Of a DNA stretch of 51,942 bases, positions 42,961 through 51,892 are shown piece by piece. Each line of letters opens with the position of its first letter. Within the stretch, counting starts at the first letter, position 1. The stretch comes from Bacillota bacterium. GTDB lineage: Bacteria; Bacillota; DTU030; DUMP01. The DNA is taken from assembly GCA_012837285.1 (NCBI GenBank), contig DURJ01000153.1, positions 1 through 51,942 on the forward strand, written 5' to 3'. The notes under the pieces were generated by a model. It had not been told where the DNA came from and searched no databases. It worked only from the letters and a program-made list of their open reading frames with translations. Both the position numbers and the translations under genes were made by a program.

Positions 42961-43521
42961 TTAGGCCAAAACATCGAGCCTGGGCCATGCTATTTCCATG
43001 GCCGCTTGCTGACGCAAATAAACCTGAACAAAACCCGCCTCATATGGTCGCGGGTCCGGTTTGTCCCCTAAGTGCACTGCAGCCGAGCCGCGGCGATAAT
43101 CTATTCGTATTTCCCCTGGACGTACTTCTACCACCACCGCACGTGCAGGCCGAGAAAAAAGCGCAAACGGCGGCACCGGAATGTCTTCGGCCGCCAGCCC
43201 CTCCACTGTATTTCCCGGTTCCCAAAAAGCAGCCAAACGATCCCCTTCGGCTACTGCACGCTCGGTGCCGAAAGCAGCGTCACGCCAACTTTGATCCCGG
43301 AGACGCCGGTTTAGTTCCATGGGCTGGGCCAAACCTAATTCCGCCCAACCGGCGTCCGAGTCCAACTTTATCTTGGCCAGCTCGGTGTCAATCGCCAGTG
43401 TGGACGCCGTTTTATCGATAGAAAAAGAAGCCAGCTCTGTGCGCACCGGCGCCCGAGCCAGTTTCGTTTCCACCCCGATCAATGCCGGTTGAGTACGTAT
43501 ATTAAGCTTTATCCGCAGCAT
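42961..43521 (-). CDS. DUF6470 protein of the flagellar cluster (YviE-like)
   Basis: Uncharacterised protein found between flgL and fliW in Firmicutes (B. subtilis YviE). It has the opening IRTQPALIGVETKLARAP and a middle repeat-like region AIDTELAKIKLDSDAGWAEL; the C-terminal third has RPARAVVVEVRPGEIRIDY and ends with PRLDVLA. No membrane segment is visible. The 186 residues match the family. Function unknown; position implies a flagellar role. Confidence 0.85.
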   Translation of the reverse strand: MLRIKLNIRTQPALIGVETKLARAPVRTELASFSIDKTASTLAIDTELAKIKLDSDAGWAELGLAQPMELNRRLRDQSWRDAAFGTERAVAEGDRLAAFWEPGNTVEGLAAEDIPVPPFALFSRPARAVVVEVRPGEIRIDYRRGSAAVHLGDKPDPRPYEAGFVQVYLRQQAAMEIAWPRLDVLA

Positions 43522-43577
43522 AAGCTTGATCCCTTCTTCTGTTCCGTCACCCTAAAGAAACCCGGTGTGCTAGTCTG

Positions 43578-44546
43578 TTAGCGCAGGAAGTCCACTAAAG
43601 TGGGCTGCATGATCCGTGCTCCTGTAGCTAAAGCGGCCCGATAAACATTTTCCTGCGCCTTAAGATAGATAATGGCTTCCGCCACATCCAAATCCTCGGT
43701 CTTGGATAACAAACCGCTAAAATTAATGTCAGCTGAGCTCAGCCGGGCCTGGGTCATCTCCAATCGGTTCACTTTGGCACCCACTTCCGCTCGCACAGCC
43801 ACCAGATGATCCAAAGCTCGATTGAGTCTGCCGATGGTAGAGCTAGATATGTCGGCTGTCTTGCCAGCGCGTAAGTTTGCTGAGAGTTCAATCAAGCTGT
43901 CAAATACATTGGACAATGTCCAAGTCCCGTCAGTATCTTCCTTCATGGCAAAAGCTTCGCTGCCAGTAACATTATAGGCAAAATCAATCCCCGCTCCGAT
44001 CTCGGTAGCTCGATCTTGCTCATTGCCGTTATACTGTACATAGCGTACATAGGTCCCGCTTTCTTCGTCGATCACTTCTTCTATTAATTCAAACGGCTGA
44101 TAGTCTTCTTCACCGGTAACAGCCCTAGTCTTAGAGCCGCCGAATAGGTATTGCCCTGCTTGGGCTGAGTTAGCAATCTGGATCATTTGTTCCAGCAGCT
44201 GATCAACTTCATCGGCAATAGCGTGAAGTGCCGCTTCGGGATTGGTACCGTTGGCTCCGGTTATGGCCAAATCGCTGGCCCGCTGGATAATATCGCCGGC
44301 ATGAAGCAATGCATCCTCAGTGCTACCCAGCCAGCATAACGCATGATCCGCGTTGGCAGTAAAAGTAGCAATATCAGCCAAATCCGAGCGCAAGCGCAAA
44401 GAATGCACTATAGCCACCGGATCATCCGACGGGCGACTGATCCGTTTTTCTGTAGCCAGCTGGTGCTGATACCTAGCTAGCTGACGCAGATTATAATTTA
44501 GGTCGCGCTTGAAAGTGTTAGTTATCATCCCTTGGGTAACCCGCAT
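43578..44546 (-). CDS. flgL: Flagellar hook-filament junction protein FlgL
   Basis: Secreted junction protein (HAP3) between hook and filament. Flagellin-like N-terminal D0/D1 helices (ITNTFKRDLNYNLRQLARY and KRISRPSDDPVAIVHSLRLR) and C-terminal helices (SKTEDLDVAEAIIYLKAQEN, ending PTLVDFLR) flank a central QYLFGGSKTRAV region. The 322 residues are normal. It is preceded by flgK (GGGAGGTAAGG forms the end of flgK and its ribosome-binding site). Confidence 0.95.
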   Translation of the reverse strand: MRVTQGMITNTFKRDLNYNLRQLARYQHQLATEKRISRPSDDPVAIVHSLRLRSDLADIATFTANADHALCWLGSTEDALLHAGDIIQRASDLAITGANGTNPEAALHAIADEVDQLLEQMIQIANSAQAGQYLFGGSKTRAVTGEEDYQPFELIEEVIDEESGTYVRYVQYNGNEQDRATEIGAGIDFAYNVTGSEAFAMKEDTDGTWTLSNVFDSLIELSANLRAGKTADISSSTIGRLNRALDHLVAVRAEVGAKVNRLEMTQARLSSADINFSGLLSKTEDLDVAEAIIYLKAQENVYRAALATGARIMQPTLVDFLR

Positions 44547-44552
44547 AGCACC

Positions 44553-45992
44553 TTACCTCCCCACCAAGCCAGTGCGGCTTATCAGAACTTCCAGCATCTC
44601 GTCCACGGCGGTAATCAAACGAGCGGAGGCATTGTACGCCTGCTGAAAGCGAATCATATTGACCATTTCTTCATCCAGAGACACACCGGATACCGCCAGC
44701 CGGCGGTTATCGATTCCCGCTGTCAAGACTGTCTGGTTTTCCACCATTCTCTCCGCCTCTTGCCCCTGCACACCCAGCTCGGCCACCAAAGCATTATAAT
44801 AATCGCCAAAGGTAGCTGATCCATTCGCCGCCAGTTTATACCGCAGCTGGGCAATTAACAGCGCGTTGGAACCGTCGCCGGGCGGTGGCGGGGTTGGATT
44901 ATTAGGATCTGGCTTAATTGCAGCAGCAATCTTGCTCAAACCGTCAGTATCTAAAAGAACATCGTTTACCTTCATGCTACCCGCTCCGAACCCGGCGAAA
45001 AACTCTAGGCCGGTTTCGCCGGTTAGGCCCAACCCGTCAACATGGAGCCCGTTTACTCCGTTGATAATAGCTTTGGCTAAGGTGTCCAGCCGTGACTGGT
45101 AACTTTGAATCAGGCCTGGATCAGTAGGCGGTTCAGACTTGTCTTCGCGCACCGCCTCCAGCAAACCCTCCAGGGTCCCGTACGGCTGGCGGCCCAGGCG
45201 ATATTCTGCTCCGTCCGGCCACCTAACTTGTCCGGAGCCCACCTCCACCGCCAGTTCATTTACTTTCTGCCCCGACAGTAAGGTGTGATCGCGCACCACA
45301 ATGCTCACGGCCCCAAAGCGATCTTCTTCCACCTGAATCGGCACTACCTCGGCCAGCTGATCCAGGAGCAAATCACGACGGTCGCGCAAGTCGTTGGCAG
45401 CCATGTTACCGGCTTCAGCTTTAACAATCTGGGTATTCAGGTCCCGAATTTGTCGGGCCAATGAGTTTATTTCATTTACCTTTACCTCAATGGAGCTATT
45501 AATATCAGCCTTAAGATCGTTGATTTGATCGGCCAAATGACGAAAAGCATCGGCCAAAGCCATGCCCTCTTGCCGCAGAGCCGACCGTGCACCCTCGGTA
45601 TCAGGATAGCGGGCCACATTCTGCCAAGCATCAAAAAAACGATCCATTAGCTTACTCAGACCCTGGTCGCTAGGCTCGTTAAGAATAGCTTCCAGCTTCT
45701 CCAGCGTATCCTGGCGCACCTGCCACCGCCCCAGGGCTTTAACTTCATTGCGATACTGGTAATCTAAGAATTCCTCTCGAATCCGCCGCACTTCTTGGGC
45801 CTGCACTCCGGTACCTCGCTGTCCGGCACCCATGCCGGGATAGGAGTAGGGCGATGTGGTGGCAAGAACCACCTCTTGACGGGAATAGCCCTTCGTATTG
45901 GCGTTGGCTACGTTGTGTCCCGTGGTCTCCAGGGCTCGCTGCCCGGCAGCAATTCCTCGTCGGCCAATTTCAATACCAAAAAAAGTTCCCAT
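44553..45992 (-). CDS. flgK: Flagellar hook-associated protein FlgK
   Basis: Secreted hook-filament junction protein (HAP1). The N-terminus has GIEIGRRGIAAGQRALETTG and HNVANANTKGYSRQEVVLAT; the C-terminal D0 region has LDEEMVNMIRFQQAYNASAR and ends AVDEMLEVLISRTG. The central part includes VNGLHVDGLGL. The 479 residues are typical. The flgN chaperone gene precedes it by 14 bases. Confidence 0.95.
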   Translation of the reverse strand: MGTFFGIEIGRRGIAAGQRALETTGHNVANANTKGYSRQEVVLATTSPYSYPGMGAGQRGTGVQAQEVRRIREEFLDYQYRNEVKALGRWQVRQDTLEKLEAILNEPSDQGLSKLMDRFFDAWQNVARYPDTEGARSALRQEGMALADAFRHLADQINDLKADINSSIEVKVNEINSLARQIRDLNTQIVKAEAGNMAANDLRDRRDLLLDQLAEVVPIQVEEDRFGAVSIVVRDHTLLSGQKVNELAVEVGSGQVRWPDGAEYRLGRQPYGTLEGLLEAVREDKSEPPTDPGLIQSYQSRLDTLAKAIINGVNGLHVDGLGLTGETGLEFFAGFGAGSMKVNDVLLDTDGLSKIAAAIKPDPNNPTPPPPGDGSNALLIAQLRYKLAANGSATFGDYYNALVAELGVQGQEAERMVENQTVLTAGIDNRRLAVSGVSLDEEMVNMIRFQQAYNASARLITAVDEMLEVLISRTGLVGR

Positions 45993-46006
45993 TTACTGCA
46001 TCCCCC

Positions 46007-46453
46007 TTACACCCGACGATCCATCAACTTTGGCCCCGTTCCGGCTTTTGTCAGGACGCGCTGAACCACGTCAAGGGCGCCTTTGATAATTACCTGGCAA
46101 CGGTCGTTTCGCTCCTTCAGTTCAGACAAAACAGCAGTCAGTTCTTTTCCGGCAAGTTGGCACCGAGCCGCCACTTCCTTATCAGCGCGAGCCGTAATGG
46201 CCTCCAAAGTTACCTCATCTACTGGTAAATCCCAGGTAGCAGCCAACTCCTTTTGACTGGCAAAACGGCACTTTTCCAGCTCTGCTACCTTCAAAATAAG
46301 AGCTTGTTCGGTGGTGATTATGTCATCTAAAGCTTCCACATCGGCTTGGGAAAGCACTTGTTCCTTGCGTTTGGCCAAATCGTTCAAGGTGCGGTAGATC
46401 TCCACTTGCTCTTCTAACAATTGTGCCTGGTACAGGGCTCGGCTAGAGGTCAT
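46007..46453 (-). CDS. flgN: FlgN-like flagellar export chaperone
   Basis: Helical cytoplasmic protein, 148 residues, in the place of B. subtilis YvyG/FlgN, which chaperones FlgK and FlgL. It has long helices with LLEEQVEIYRTLNDLAKRKE and an export-chaperone-like charged pattern, ending NDRCQVIIKGALDVVQRVL. Sequence in this family is poorly conserved; the call relies on helix pattern and position between flgM and flgK. It begins two bases after the flgM stop. Confidence 0.85.
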   Translation of the reverse strand: MTSSRALYQAQLLEEQVEIYRTLNDLAKRKEQVLSQADVEALDDIITTEQALILKVAELEKCRFASQKELAATWDLPVDEVTLEAITARADKEVAARCQLAGKELTAVLSELKERNDRCQVIIKGALDVVQRVLTKAGTGPKLMDRRV

Positions 46454-46455
46454 GC

Positions 46456-46758
46456 CTACACCTCCCGGCAGTATTCCCGCACCTGGGCCAGTAAGGATTC
46501 AGCTACTTTGTCCGGCTCAATCCGGTAGCGGCCTTGTCTTATAGCCTTTGTCAGCTCGGCCACTTTATCCCGCCGCACAACCGGACTGGCAGCCACAATT
46601 TCTTGGGCCCGCTTCAAATCCCGGGCTCGAGCCGACAATTCCACTTGATCCTTGGCGCTGGGCCTAGCTTTGTCACTAGCTTTTGAGTTGTCTAAAGCAA
46701 CCTTTTGTTTGGTATAAGCCCTGATTACACCGCCCACCCCTGAAGATGAAATATTCAT
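46456..46758 (-). CDS. flgM: Anti-sigma factor FlgM
   Basis: Binds and inhibits the flagellar sigma factor (SigD/FliA) until the hook is complete, when it is exported. The 100 residues include a disordered N-terminus with KASDKARPSAKDQVELSARA and the sigma-binding C-terminus VAELTKAIRQGRYRIEPDKV. It is preceded by a sigma-D-like promoter (46813-46840), consistent with feedback control. The gap 46759-46853 otherwise holds no gene. Confidence 0.93.
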   Translation of the reverse strand: MNISSSGVGGVIRAYTKQKVALDNSKASDKARPSAKDQVELSARARDLKRAQEIVAASPVVRRDKVAELTKAIRQGRYRIEPDKVAESLLAQVREYCREV

Positions 46759-46812
46759 GCTCCTGGCCCCCTAAACTTTCAAGCATAAGCCAAACTCATG
46801 ACCCTTACATTC

Positions 46813-46840
46813 TTATCGGCAAACTCCCCTTAAAAGATTA
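46813..46840 (-). promoter_or_regulatory. Sigma-D (FliA)-type promoter of flgM
   Basis: GCCGATAA (46813-46820) matches the sigma-D -10 (GCCGATAT) at seven of eight positions; TAAT (46837-46840) sits 16 bases upstream as a fair -35 (TAAA). It lies about 55 bases before flgM. Confidence 0.72.
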
Positions 46841-46853
46841 ACTCCAGGTAGTA

Positions 46854-46883
46854 AGAAAAAGCGCCGACTGAGTATCAGCGGCG
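46854..46883 (-). terminator. Terminator overlapping the yvyF 3' end
   Basis: CGCCGCTGA and TCAGTCGGCG pair with one bulged base around TAC, and GCTTTTTC follows. The TGA stop of yvyF (46875-46877) is inside the left arm. It separates yvyF from flgM. Confidence 0.82.
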
Positions 46884-47297
46884 TATACGGCCTCTTTTTT
46901 GTAGCAAATCAGCAATGTGCATCCGTTCATCGCTGCGCTTAGAGATAGCATCGGAACGCGCTGGGAGCGCTTTTTTGCGCGTCAGTCCTTCCTTGAACTG
47001 GGCAGCACAATCGTTGCAGATGCGGCCTTGATCAATGGGACGGGCACAAATATCACACCGCAGCAGTCCCGCTGTCTCTAGAGTTACCAGTCTGCCCCGC
47101 CGGATAAAATCTAGAATAATTTCCTTGGCGATGCCCGTGCCTTCAGCAACTGCCTCTAAGTTAGCTCCGGGATGATCGCGCAAATACTTGTCTACCTGTT
47201 CGAACAGGGCCTCTTCTTCCTTAAAACAACTCGGGCACAAACGTTGACCTGTATAAACATATATCTTACCGCATCCTGGGCAATTCCTCACCTGCAT
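46875..47297 (-). CDS. yvyF: Flagellar operon protein, YvyF family
   Basis: Small zinc-finger-type protein next to comFC and flgM in Firmicutes. An N-terminal CPGCGKIYVYTGQRLCPSC and a later CDICARPIDQGRICNDC supply two cysteine pairs each. A helical region between them has HPGANLEAVAEGTGIAKEII, resembling a small winged-helix or HTH. The start used is ATG 47297 behind AGGAGG, giving 140 residues; the longer frame from 47513 overlaps comFC. Function is unproven; B. subtilis YvyF affects flagellar gene expression. Confidence 0.87.
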   Translation of the reverse strand: MQVRNCPGCGKIYVYTGQRLCPSCFKEEEALFEQVDKYLRDHPGANLEAVAEGTGIAKEIILDFIRRGRLVTLETAGLLRCDICARPIDQGRICNDCAAQFKEGLTRKKALPARSDAISKRSDERMHIADLLQKRGRIRR

Positions 47298-47319
47298 GTT
47301 CCCCGACCTCCTACACCCT

Positions 47320-48090
47320 TCAATATTTATTGGCTCGGCCCTGGGGATGGCTAGATGCCATGGCAACAGTGGCCACATATACTCGCTCCGCTCCGGCTTC
47401 AACCAGGGCTTGACTGGCCGCTTCAGCAGTAGCCCCAGTAGTATATATATCGTCAACCAGGAAAATTTCTTTACCGGCAAGATCCCCGTCAGCAGCAAAC
47501 GCCCCAGCCACATTCAACCAGCGGTCTTTTTCATCCAGGTCGGCCTGAGGTAAGGTGGTCCGCAAGCGTCGCAACGCCTTCTTTCTCAGCGGCCAACCAC
47601 AAAGCCGAGCCACTTCGGTAGCCAATAGTTCAGCCTGGTTAAAGCCTCGAGTGCGCAGCCTTTTGCGATCCAAAGGCACCGGAACCACTATCGGTCGCAA
47701 CGGTACTCCATCGGCTTGTTGCAAACAGTCTGCCAGCAGCGAACCCAAAAAAGGAGCCAGATAAGCACCGTGGTCATACTTAAACCGATGTAAACACCGT
47801 CGAAGTAGGCCCCGATACACAGCTGCCGACCAACAACGAACAAAAGAGCGTTTCCGTAAGCGGCACTCTACACAAAAACCGGGGTATGCCAGGGGCCGAC
47901 CGCAACACTCACAGGTAGGTTTACTGATCAAAACTATCTGCGCCCGGCAAGTTGAACAAATATACTCATTATCCTTAGCCAAAGTTGCCCCACAGGCAGC
48001 ACAACCTGTTACCCCCGGAAAGAGCAAATCAAGAACTGCCCCGACTATCTCTTGTCCCCAGTGGTGCCTGTTCTCAGTTTCACCGAACAT
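47320..48090 (-). CDS. comFC: Competence protein ComFC family phosphoribosyltransferase
   Basis: Cytoplasmic protein required for natural transformation in several species. An N-terminal zinc region has CAACGATLAKDNEYIC and CECCGRPLAYPGFCVEC; the C-terminal PRT-like domain has PVPLDRKRLRTRGFNQAELL and the PRPP-type motif FLVDDIYTTGATAEAAS. The start used is ATG 48090, eight bases after GGAGGA, giving 256 residues. comFA and comFB are not adjacent in this window. The gene follows the GGDEF gene by a small gap. Whether the organism is competent is unknown. Confidence 0.92.
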   Translation of the reverse strand: MFGETENRHHWGQEIVGAVLDLLFPGVTGCAACGATLAKDNEYICSTCRAQIVLISKPTCECCGRPLAYPGFCVECRLRKRSFVRCWSAAVYRGLLRRCLHRFKYDHGAYLAPFLGSLLADCLQQADGVPLRPIVVPVPLDRKRLRTRGFNQAELLATEVARLCGWPLRKKALRRLRTTLPQADLDEKDRWLNVAGAFAADGDLAGKEIFLVDDIYTTGATAEAASQALVEAGAERVYVATVAMASSHPQGRANKY

Positions 48091-48092
48091 GC

Positions 48093-49769
48093 TCACGATC
48101 CTCCGCCGCGACCACTGCTTGACTGTCCCTCTGTCCGCGTCAGCTGTGCGAAGCTCAGGACCCTGTTACCACCTAAATGTTTGGCCTGGTACATGGCCTG
48201 ATCAGCTGCTGTCAGCAGCTCTTCAACTGTTTCCCCGTGTTGTGGATAGCCGGCAATACCGATACTGGTAGTTACAGGTAGCACTTCGGCTTCCGTAAGA
48301 TTGCGCACGGCTGCACAAATACGCTCTCCCACTGAATACGCCTCGATTGGTCCTGTTTCGGGCAAAATGACTATAATTTCATCGCCGCCGTACCGGCCAA
48401 CAACATCCACACTGCGCACTTGCGCCTGAATCGAAGCGGTAATTTTTGTCAGCAACGCATCCCCGGCCATGTGACCATAGACATCGTTAACTCGCTTGAA
48501 ATTATCCAGGTCCACCATTAGGATAGACAATCTTAAATCATACCGTCGGCAGCGAGACACTTCTCCGGTTAGATTTTCCAGCACAGTTCGCCGATTTAGA
48601 ATCCCTGTCAGCCCGTCTAAGCGAGCCAAGGCAGCCACGTCAGAATATAGGCGCGCGTTTTCTAATGCTGTAGCCACCTGTCCGGCCACAATAGACAACA
48701 ATTGAACTTCATGATCAACAAAAGGAGATCGCTGCCTTTTAAGTGACAGCACCCCTACTAGACGTTCTCCAGCTGTTAGGGGCAGCGCTAACCGATATTC
48801 CCCGGGTATACAATCGGAATTCGGGGATTCATTCTCAGGAAGAACCACTTCCGCCACCCGTTCTTGCGCTGCCATCCCCACTAAACCTTGACCTATCTCC
48901 ACTTCACTGTAACGCACAGTGTCCGGAACCGGTCCTTGGTGGGCAGCTGGCATCAGTGTCGGCCCATCCACCAGATAGACTAATCCTTCGTCGTATGGAG
49001 CCAAGCACTGAGCTTGTTCCAGAATAAGCTCTAACGTAGTGTTTAAATCGATACTAGTGCCAATTTTTCGGGTAGCTCGATATAGCTTTGTTATTTCCGT
49101 GTGCGCTCGGCGCACCTTGATATAGAGATGCCAGACATAATTTAGAATTAGCAGTGGTACAGCTGCCAGGGCGACTACTTCCGTCCCCAGGTGGACATAC
49201 ACCTCAGCTAAGAAAGCTCCAATTGGTAAGGCCACCCCCGTTGCCAGCAAATCCCAGCCAGCCAGAACCTTATACTCCTGCCATAACATTACTCCCTGTT
49301 CCATTAGCAGAGCGATGCTCACTAGGGCATGGTTGATTAAGTAGTACACTGCCAGAAAGACAATCTGGGGCAAAGCAAAGGCCAAAGAACTACCACCAAC
49401 ACTGCCCCCCAGGGCATGATAAGGATACGATGCCGCCAAAATTGCCAAGACTGCTTGGGCGGAGTTAAAAAGTGTGGCACCGGTAAGTCGTCTCCGCAGC
49501 ACATCCCCCAAAAAATAACTGGCCGCTCCAACTATTAAGGCTGCCGGTACACCCAAGGTGACCAAAGCAGCCAGTACCACACTCGAACTCAAGCTCAGGG
49601 ATCCACAATCGAGCTGAATGCGAGTAGCCTCCATTCCTCCGGCCAAACCCGAATAGAGGGCAACCAAAAGCAGGGACTCAGATCCCCGAACGCCGCCCAC
49701 CAGCATTAGGAATCCTATCCCCAACACCATTACTAGCCAGCGATATCCTGTCTCTAAGCGGCCCTGCAT
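48093..49769 (-). CDS. Membrane diguanylate cyclase (GAF-GGDEF)
   Basis: Makes cyclic di-GMP, a motility and biofilm signal. About six to eight N-terminal membrane segments (residues ~10-215) are followed by a short linker (HTEITKLYRATRKIGTSI), a GAF domain (~245-380, with GQGLVGMAAQERVAEVVL) and a GGDEF domain with LDGLTGILNRRTVLENL, DLDNFKRVNDVYGHMAGD and the active site RYGGDEIIVILPE. The loop reads GGDEI, a mild departure from GGDEF; the RxxD inhibitory site (RSVD) lies five residues before it. The start used is ATG 49769; an in-frame GTG at 49775 is too near the ribosome-binding site. Confidence 0.92.
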   Translation of the reverse strand: MQGRLETGYRWLVMVLGIGFLMLVGGVRGSESLLLVALYSGLAGGMEATRIQLDCGSLSLSSSVVLAALVTLGVPAALIVGAASYFLGDVLRRRLTGATLFNSAQAVLAILAASYPYHALGGSVGGSSLAFALPQIVFLAVYYLINHALVSIALLMEQGVMLWQEYKVLAGWDLLATGVALPIGAFLAEVYVHLGTEVVALAAVPLLILNYVWHLYIKVRRAHTEITKLYRATRKIGTSIDLNTTLELILEQAQCLAPYDEGLVYLVDGPTLMPAAHQGPVPDTVRYSEVEIGQGLVGMAAQERVAEVVLPENESPNSDCIPGEYRLALPLTAGERLVGVLSLKRQRSPFVDHEVQLLSIVAGQVATALENARLYSDVAALARLDGLTGILNRRTVLENLTGEVSRCRRYDLRLSILMVDLDNFKRVNDVYGHMAGDALLTKITASIQAQVRSVDVVGRYGGDEIIVILPETGPIEAYSVGERICAAVRNLTEAEVLPVTTSIGIAGYPQHGETVEELLTAADQAMYQAKHLGGNRVLSFAQLTRTEGQSSSGRGGGS

Positions 49770-49854
49770 TACCACGTTCTCACCATCCGAATTTGTTGCC
49801 AGCTATCTAGCGGCCGATTCCACTGTATCCCCGTTCCGATCCCCTGGAAAACCT

Positions 49855-51807
49855 CTACATACGAGGCAATGCCGGAATGCCGAGAGTAGTCAATGCATTA
49901 TTCATAGTCTGTTTGAAGCTTTTCACCAGCGCCACACGAAATCGCATCCGAGCCGGGGCTGCCGTAAGCACAGGAGAAGTCTCATAGAAATTCATGAAGG
50001 CGGTGGCTAAGTTATAAGTATACTCCGCAAACGATGAACTTTGTAGGGTTTCTGCCGCCCTCTGGGTGGCAGCCGGCAATTCGGCAATTAAGCGAATGAG
50101 CTTTTTTTCTTCTTCCATTAGATCCTGGGGTACAGGGACTGTACGTAGGTCCACATCGTCCAGCACTTCGCGATCAACTCTCCCTAAGATATTGGCCGCC
50201 CGGGCATAGGAATATTGAAGATATGGTCCGGTGTTACCTTGCATGCTCAGCGCCTCGTCAAAATCAAACACTAGCACACTTAAAATATTGAACCGCACCA
50301 TGTAGTAACGAACAGCCCCGATAGCAATGTCAAGCCCCAGTTTGCGGTGTTCCTCCGGAGACATTTCCGGATGACGCTTGGCCACTTCGGCAGTAGCGTG
50401 TTCAACAATCCGTTCTATCATATCATCGGCCTTGACCCCGATGCCTTTGCGACCGGACATAGCATAAACACTTTTTTCTTCCTCTTCAGCAACTGAAACT
50501 CCCAACTCCCGAGCAGTCTTGGGCGATAAGGCCACTACCTCATAGCCAAAGTGAATCGAGTTCTCACCTTCTTGCTCAAAGCCCAATTTAATCAAGGAAA
50601 ACCGCAGCACATCCTGTAAATATTTTTGCCTTAAATCAATAACATTGATCACCTGATTGGCCCGTCCAAAGCGTTCCATCTTGGTGCCTTCGCTGCTGGT
50701 AGTCCATAAGACTGTTCCGTTCGGCTGTAAGCAATAACGATCGTAAAAAAAGTCCTTTCCTAAGACACCGAATTTCCACAGTTGGTAAGCAATGTCTTTG
50801 GCAGTGTAAGTGGCTGTGCCGTTAGAACGTACCAAAACTTTGTCTGGGTTTTCCAAGTCTTCAAACCCAGGCACATCGCCTAAACGCACCACCCAACAAC
50901 CGGCATTCTCCCCTTCTTCCTCGTACACCAAATGACCCTTAGACTTCAAAAGGTCAAAAGCCTGGTTCCAAAAGCCCAAGCGGATAATGTCGCTTTCCCA
51001 ATTAAGAAGACTATAATAGATACCCAGGCGCCACATGGTGTTTAGGTGGCACTCTACCACCTTTTCGGCCACATCTTTAGCCAGTTTAGCCGTGGGATTG
51101 TCGCCTTCTTCAATGAGTCTCAACACATCGTAGCGTTTTTCTTGCAACTTAGGATCCTGCTCATACCTCTGGTTAACCTCGGTATACAGATCCCAGCAAA
51201 AGTAGTCAAAACGGTCATTCATCATCTCAGGTGCCAATTCCTGGAACGCCACCACTACGTCGGCCACAGCCATACCAGTATCGTCGATGTAGTTTTGAAC
51301 CTCTACCTCGTACCCGGCTCTCCTTTTCAGACGGGCCAGTGTATCACCTAAACAAGCATTCCGAAGATGTCCTATGTGGGCTGCTTTGTTAGGGTTAATG
51401 TTGGTGTGCTCGATTACCACCTTCTGCCCCTTACCCACTTTTACTTCGCCATACTTTTCTTTGTCTACCGTAAGCTGATCAAAAACCGAACGGGTAAGTG
51501 CTTGCATGTCCAGCCAGGCATTGACATAGCCCGGAGCAGTTACTGCAAATTCCTTCACATAAACTGGCTTGCGTTCGGTCAAATAGGTGCATATTTCCCG
51601 GGCAATTTCCAGCGGTGCCCGTCGTAGTTCCTTGGCCAACCGCAATGGCAAGGGAGTGGACAGGTCACCAAACTCCGGTTGCGGCGGAGTTTGCCAAGTA
51701 ATATCATCCTCTGGTACAACCGAATCATACAGTTCGTTCAGGCTTTGGCAAGTTAGAGTCTGCAACACCTGTTCCAGTTCGTAAAAATGGTAGGAATTAC
51801 CCTCCAT
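49855..51807 (-). CDS. argS: Arginyl-tRNA synthetase
   Basis: Class I synthetase charging tRNA-Arg; like others of its type it needs tRNA to activate arginine. The signature is NPNKAAHIGHLRNACLGD near residue 140. The C-terminal DALR anticodon-binding domain begins near 525 (MQGNTGPYLQYSYARAANIL) and ends NALTTLGIPALPRM. At 650 residues it is longer than the usual ~560, with extra residues mainly in the catalytic half (CWDLYTEVNQRYEQDPKLQE region). GGAGGAGTAAGG precedes the ATG. The 79-base gap to the GGDEF gene has no terminator. Confidence 0.94.
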   Translation of the reverse strand: MEGNSYHFYELEQVLQTLTCQSLNELYDSVVPEDDITWQTPPQPEFGDLSTPLPLRLAKELRRAPLEIAREICTYLTERKPVYVKEFAVTAPGYVNAWLDMQALTRSVFDQLTVDKEKYGEVKVGKGQKVVIEHTNINPNKAAHIGHLRNACLGDTLARLKRRAGYEVEVQNYIDDTGMAVADVVVAFQELAPEMMNDRFDYFCWDLYTEVNQRYEQDPKLQEKRYDVLRLIEEGDNPTAKLAKDVAEKVVECHLNTMWRLGIYYSLLNWESDIIRLGFWNQAFDLLKSKGHLVYEEEGENAGCWVVRLGDVPGFEDLENPDKVLVRSNGTATYTAKDIAYQLWKFGVLGKDFFYDRYCLQPNGTVLWTTSSEGTKMERFGRANQVINVIDLRQKYLQDVLRFSLIKLGFEQEGENSIHFGYEVVALSPKTARELGVSVAEEEEKSVYAMSGRKGIGVKADDMIERIVEHATAEVAKRHPEMSPEEHRKLGLDIAIGAVRYYMVRFNILSVLVFDFDEALSMQGNTGPYLQYSYARAANILGRVDREVLDDVDLRTVPVPQDLMEEEKKLIRLIAELPAATQRAAETLQSSSFAEYTYNLATAFMNFYETSPVLTAAPARMRFRVALVKSFKQTMNNALTTLGIPALPRM

Positions 51808-51843
51808 TCCTTACTCCTCCTCAGTGGGATGCATCTTCCAGTT

Positions 51844-51872
51844 ATTATACCATAATTATTTAGTTGTATCCA
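51844..51872 (-). promoter_or_regulatory. Candidate promoter of argS
   Basis: TATAAT (51844-51849), 17 bases, TGGATA (51867-51872, four of six to TTGACA). The start would be about 30 bases before the argS ATG. Confidence 0.55.
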
Positions 51873-51892
51873 GGTACAGGAAAGAACTGCCA

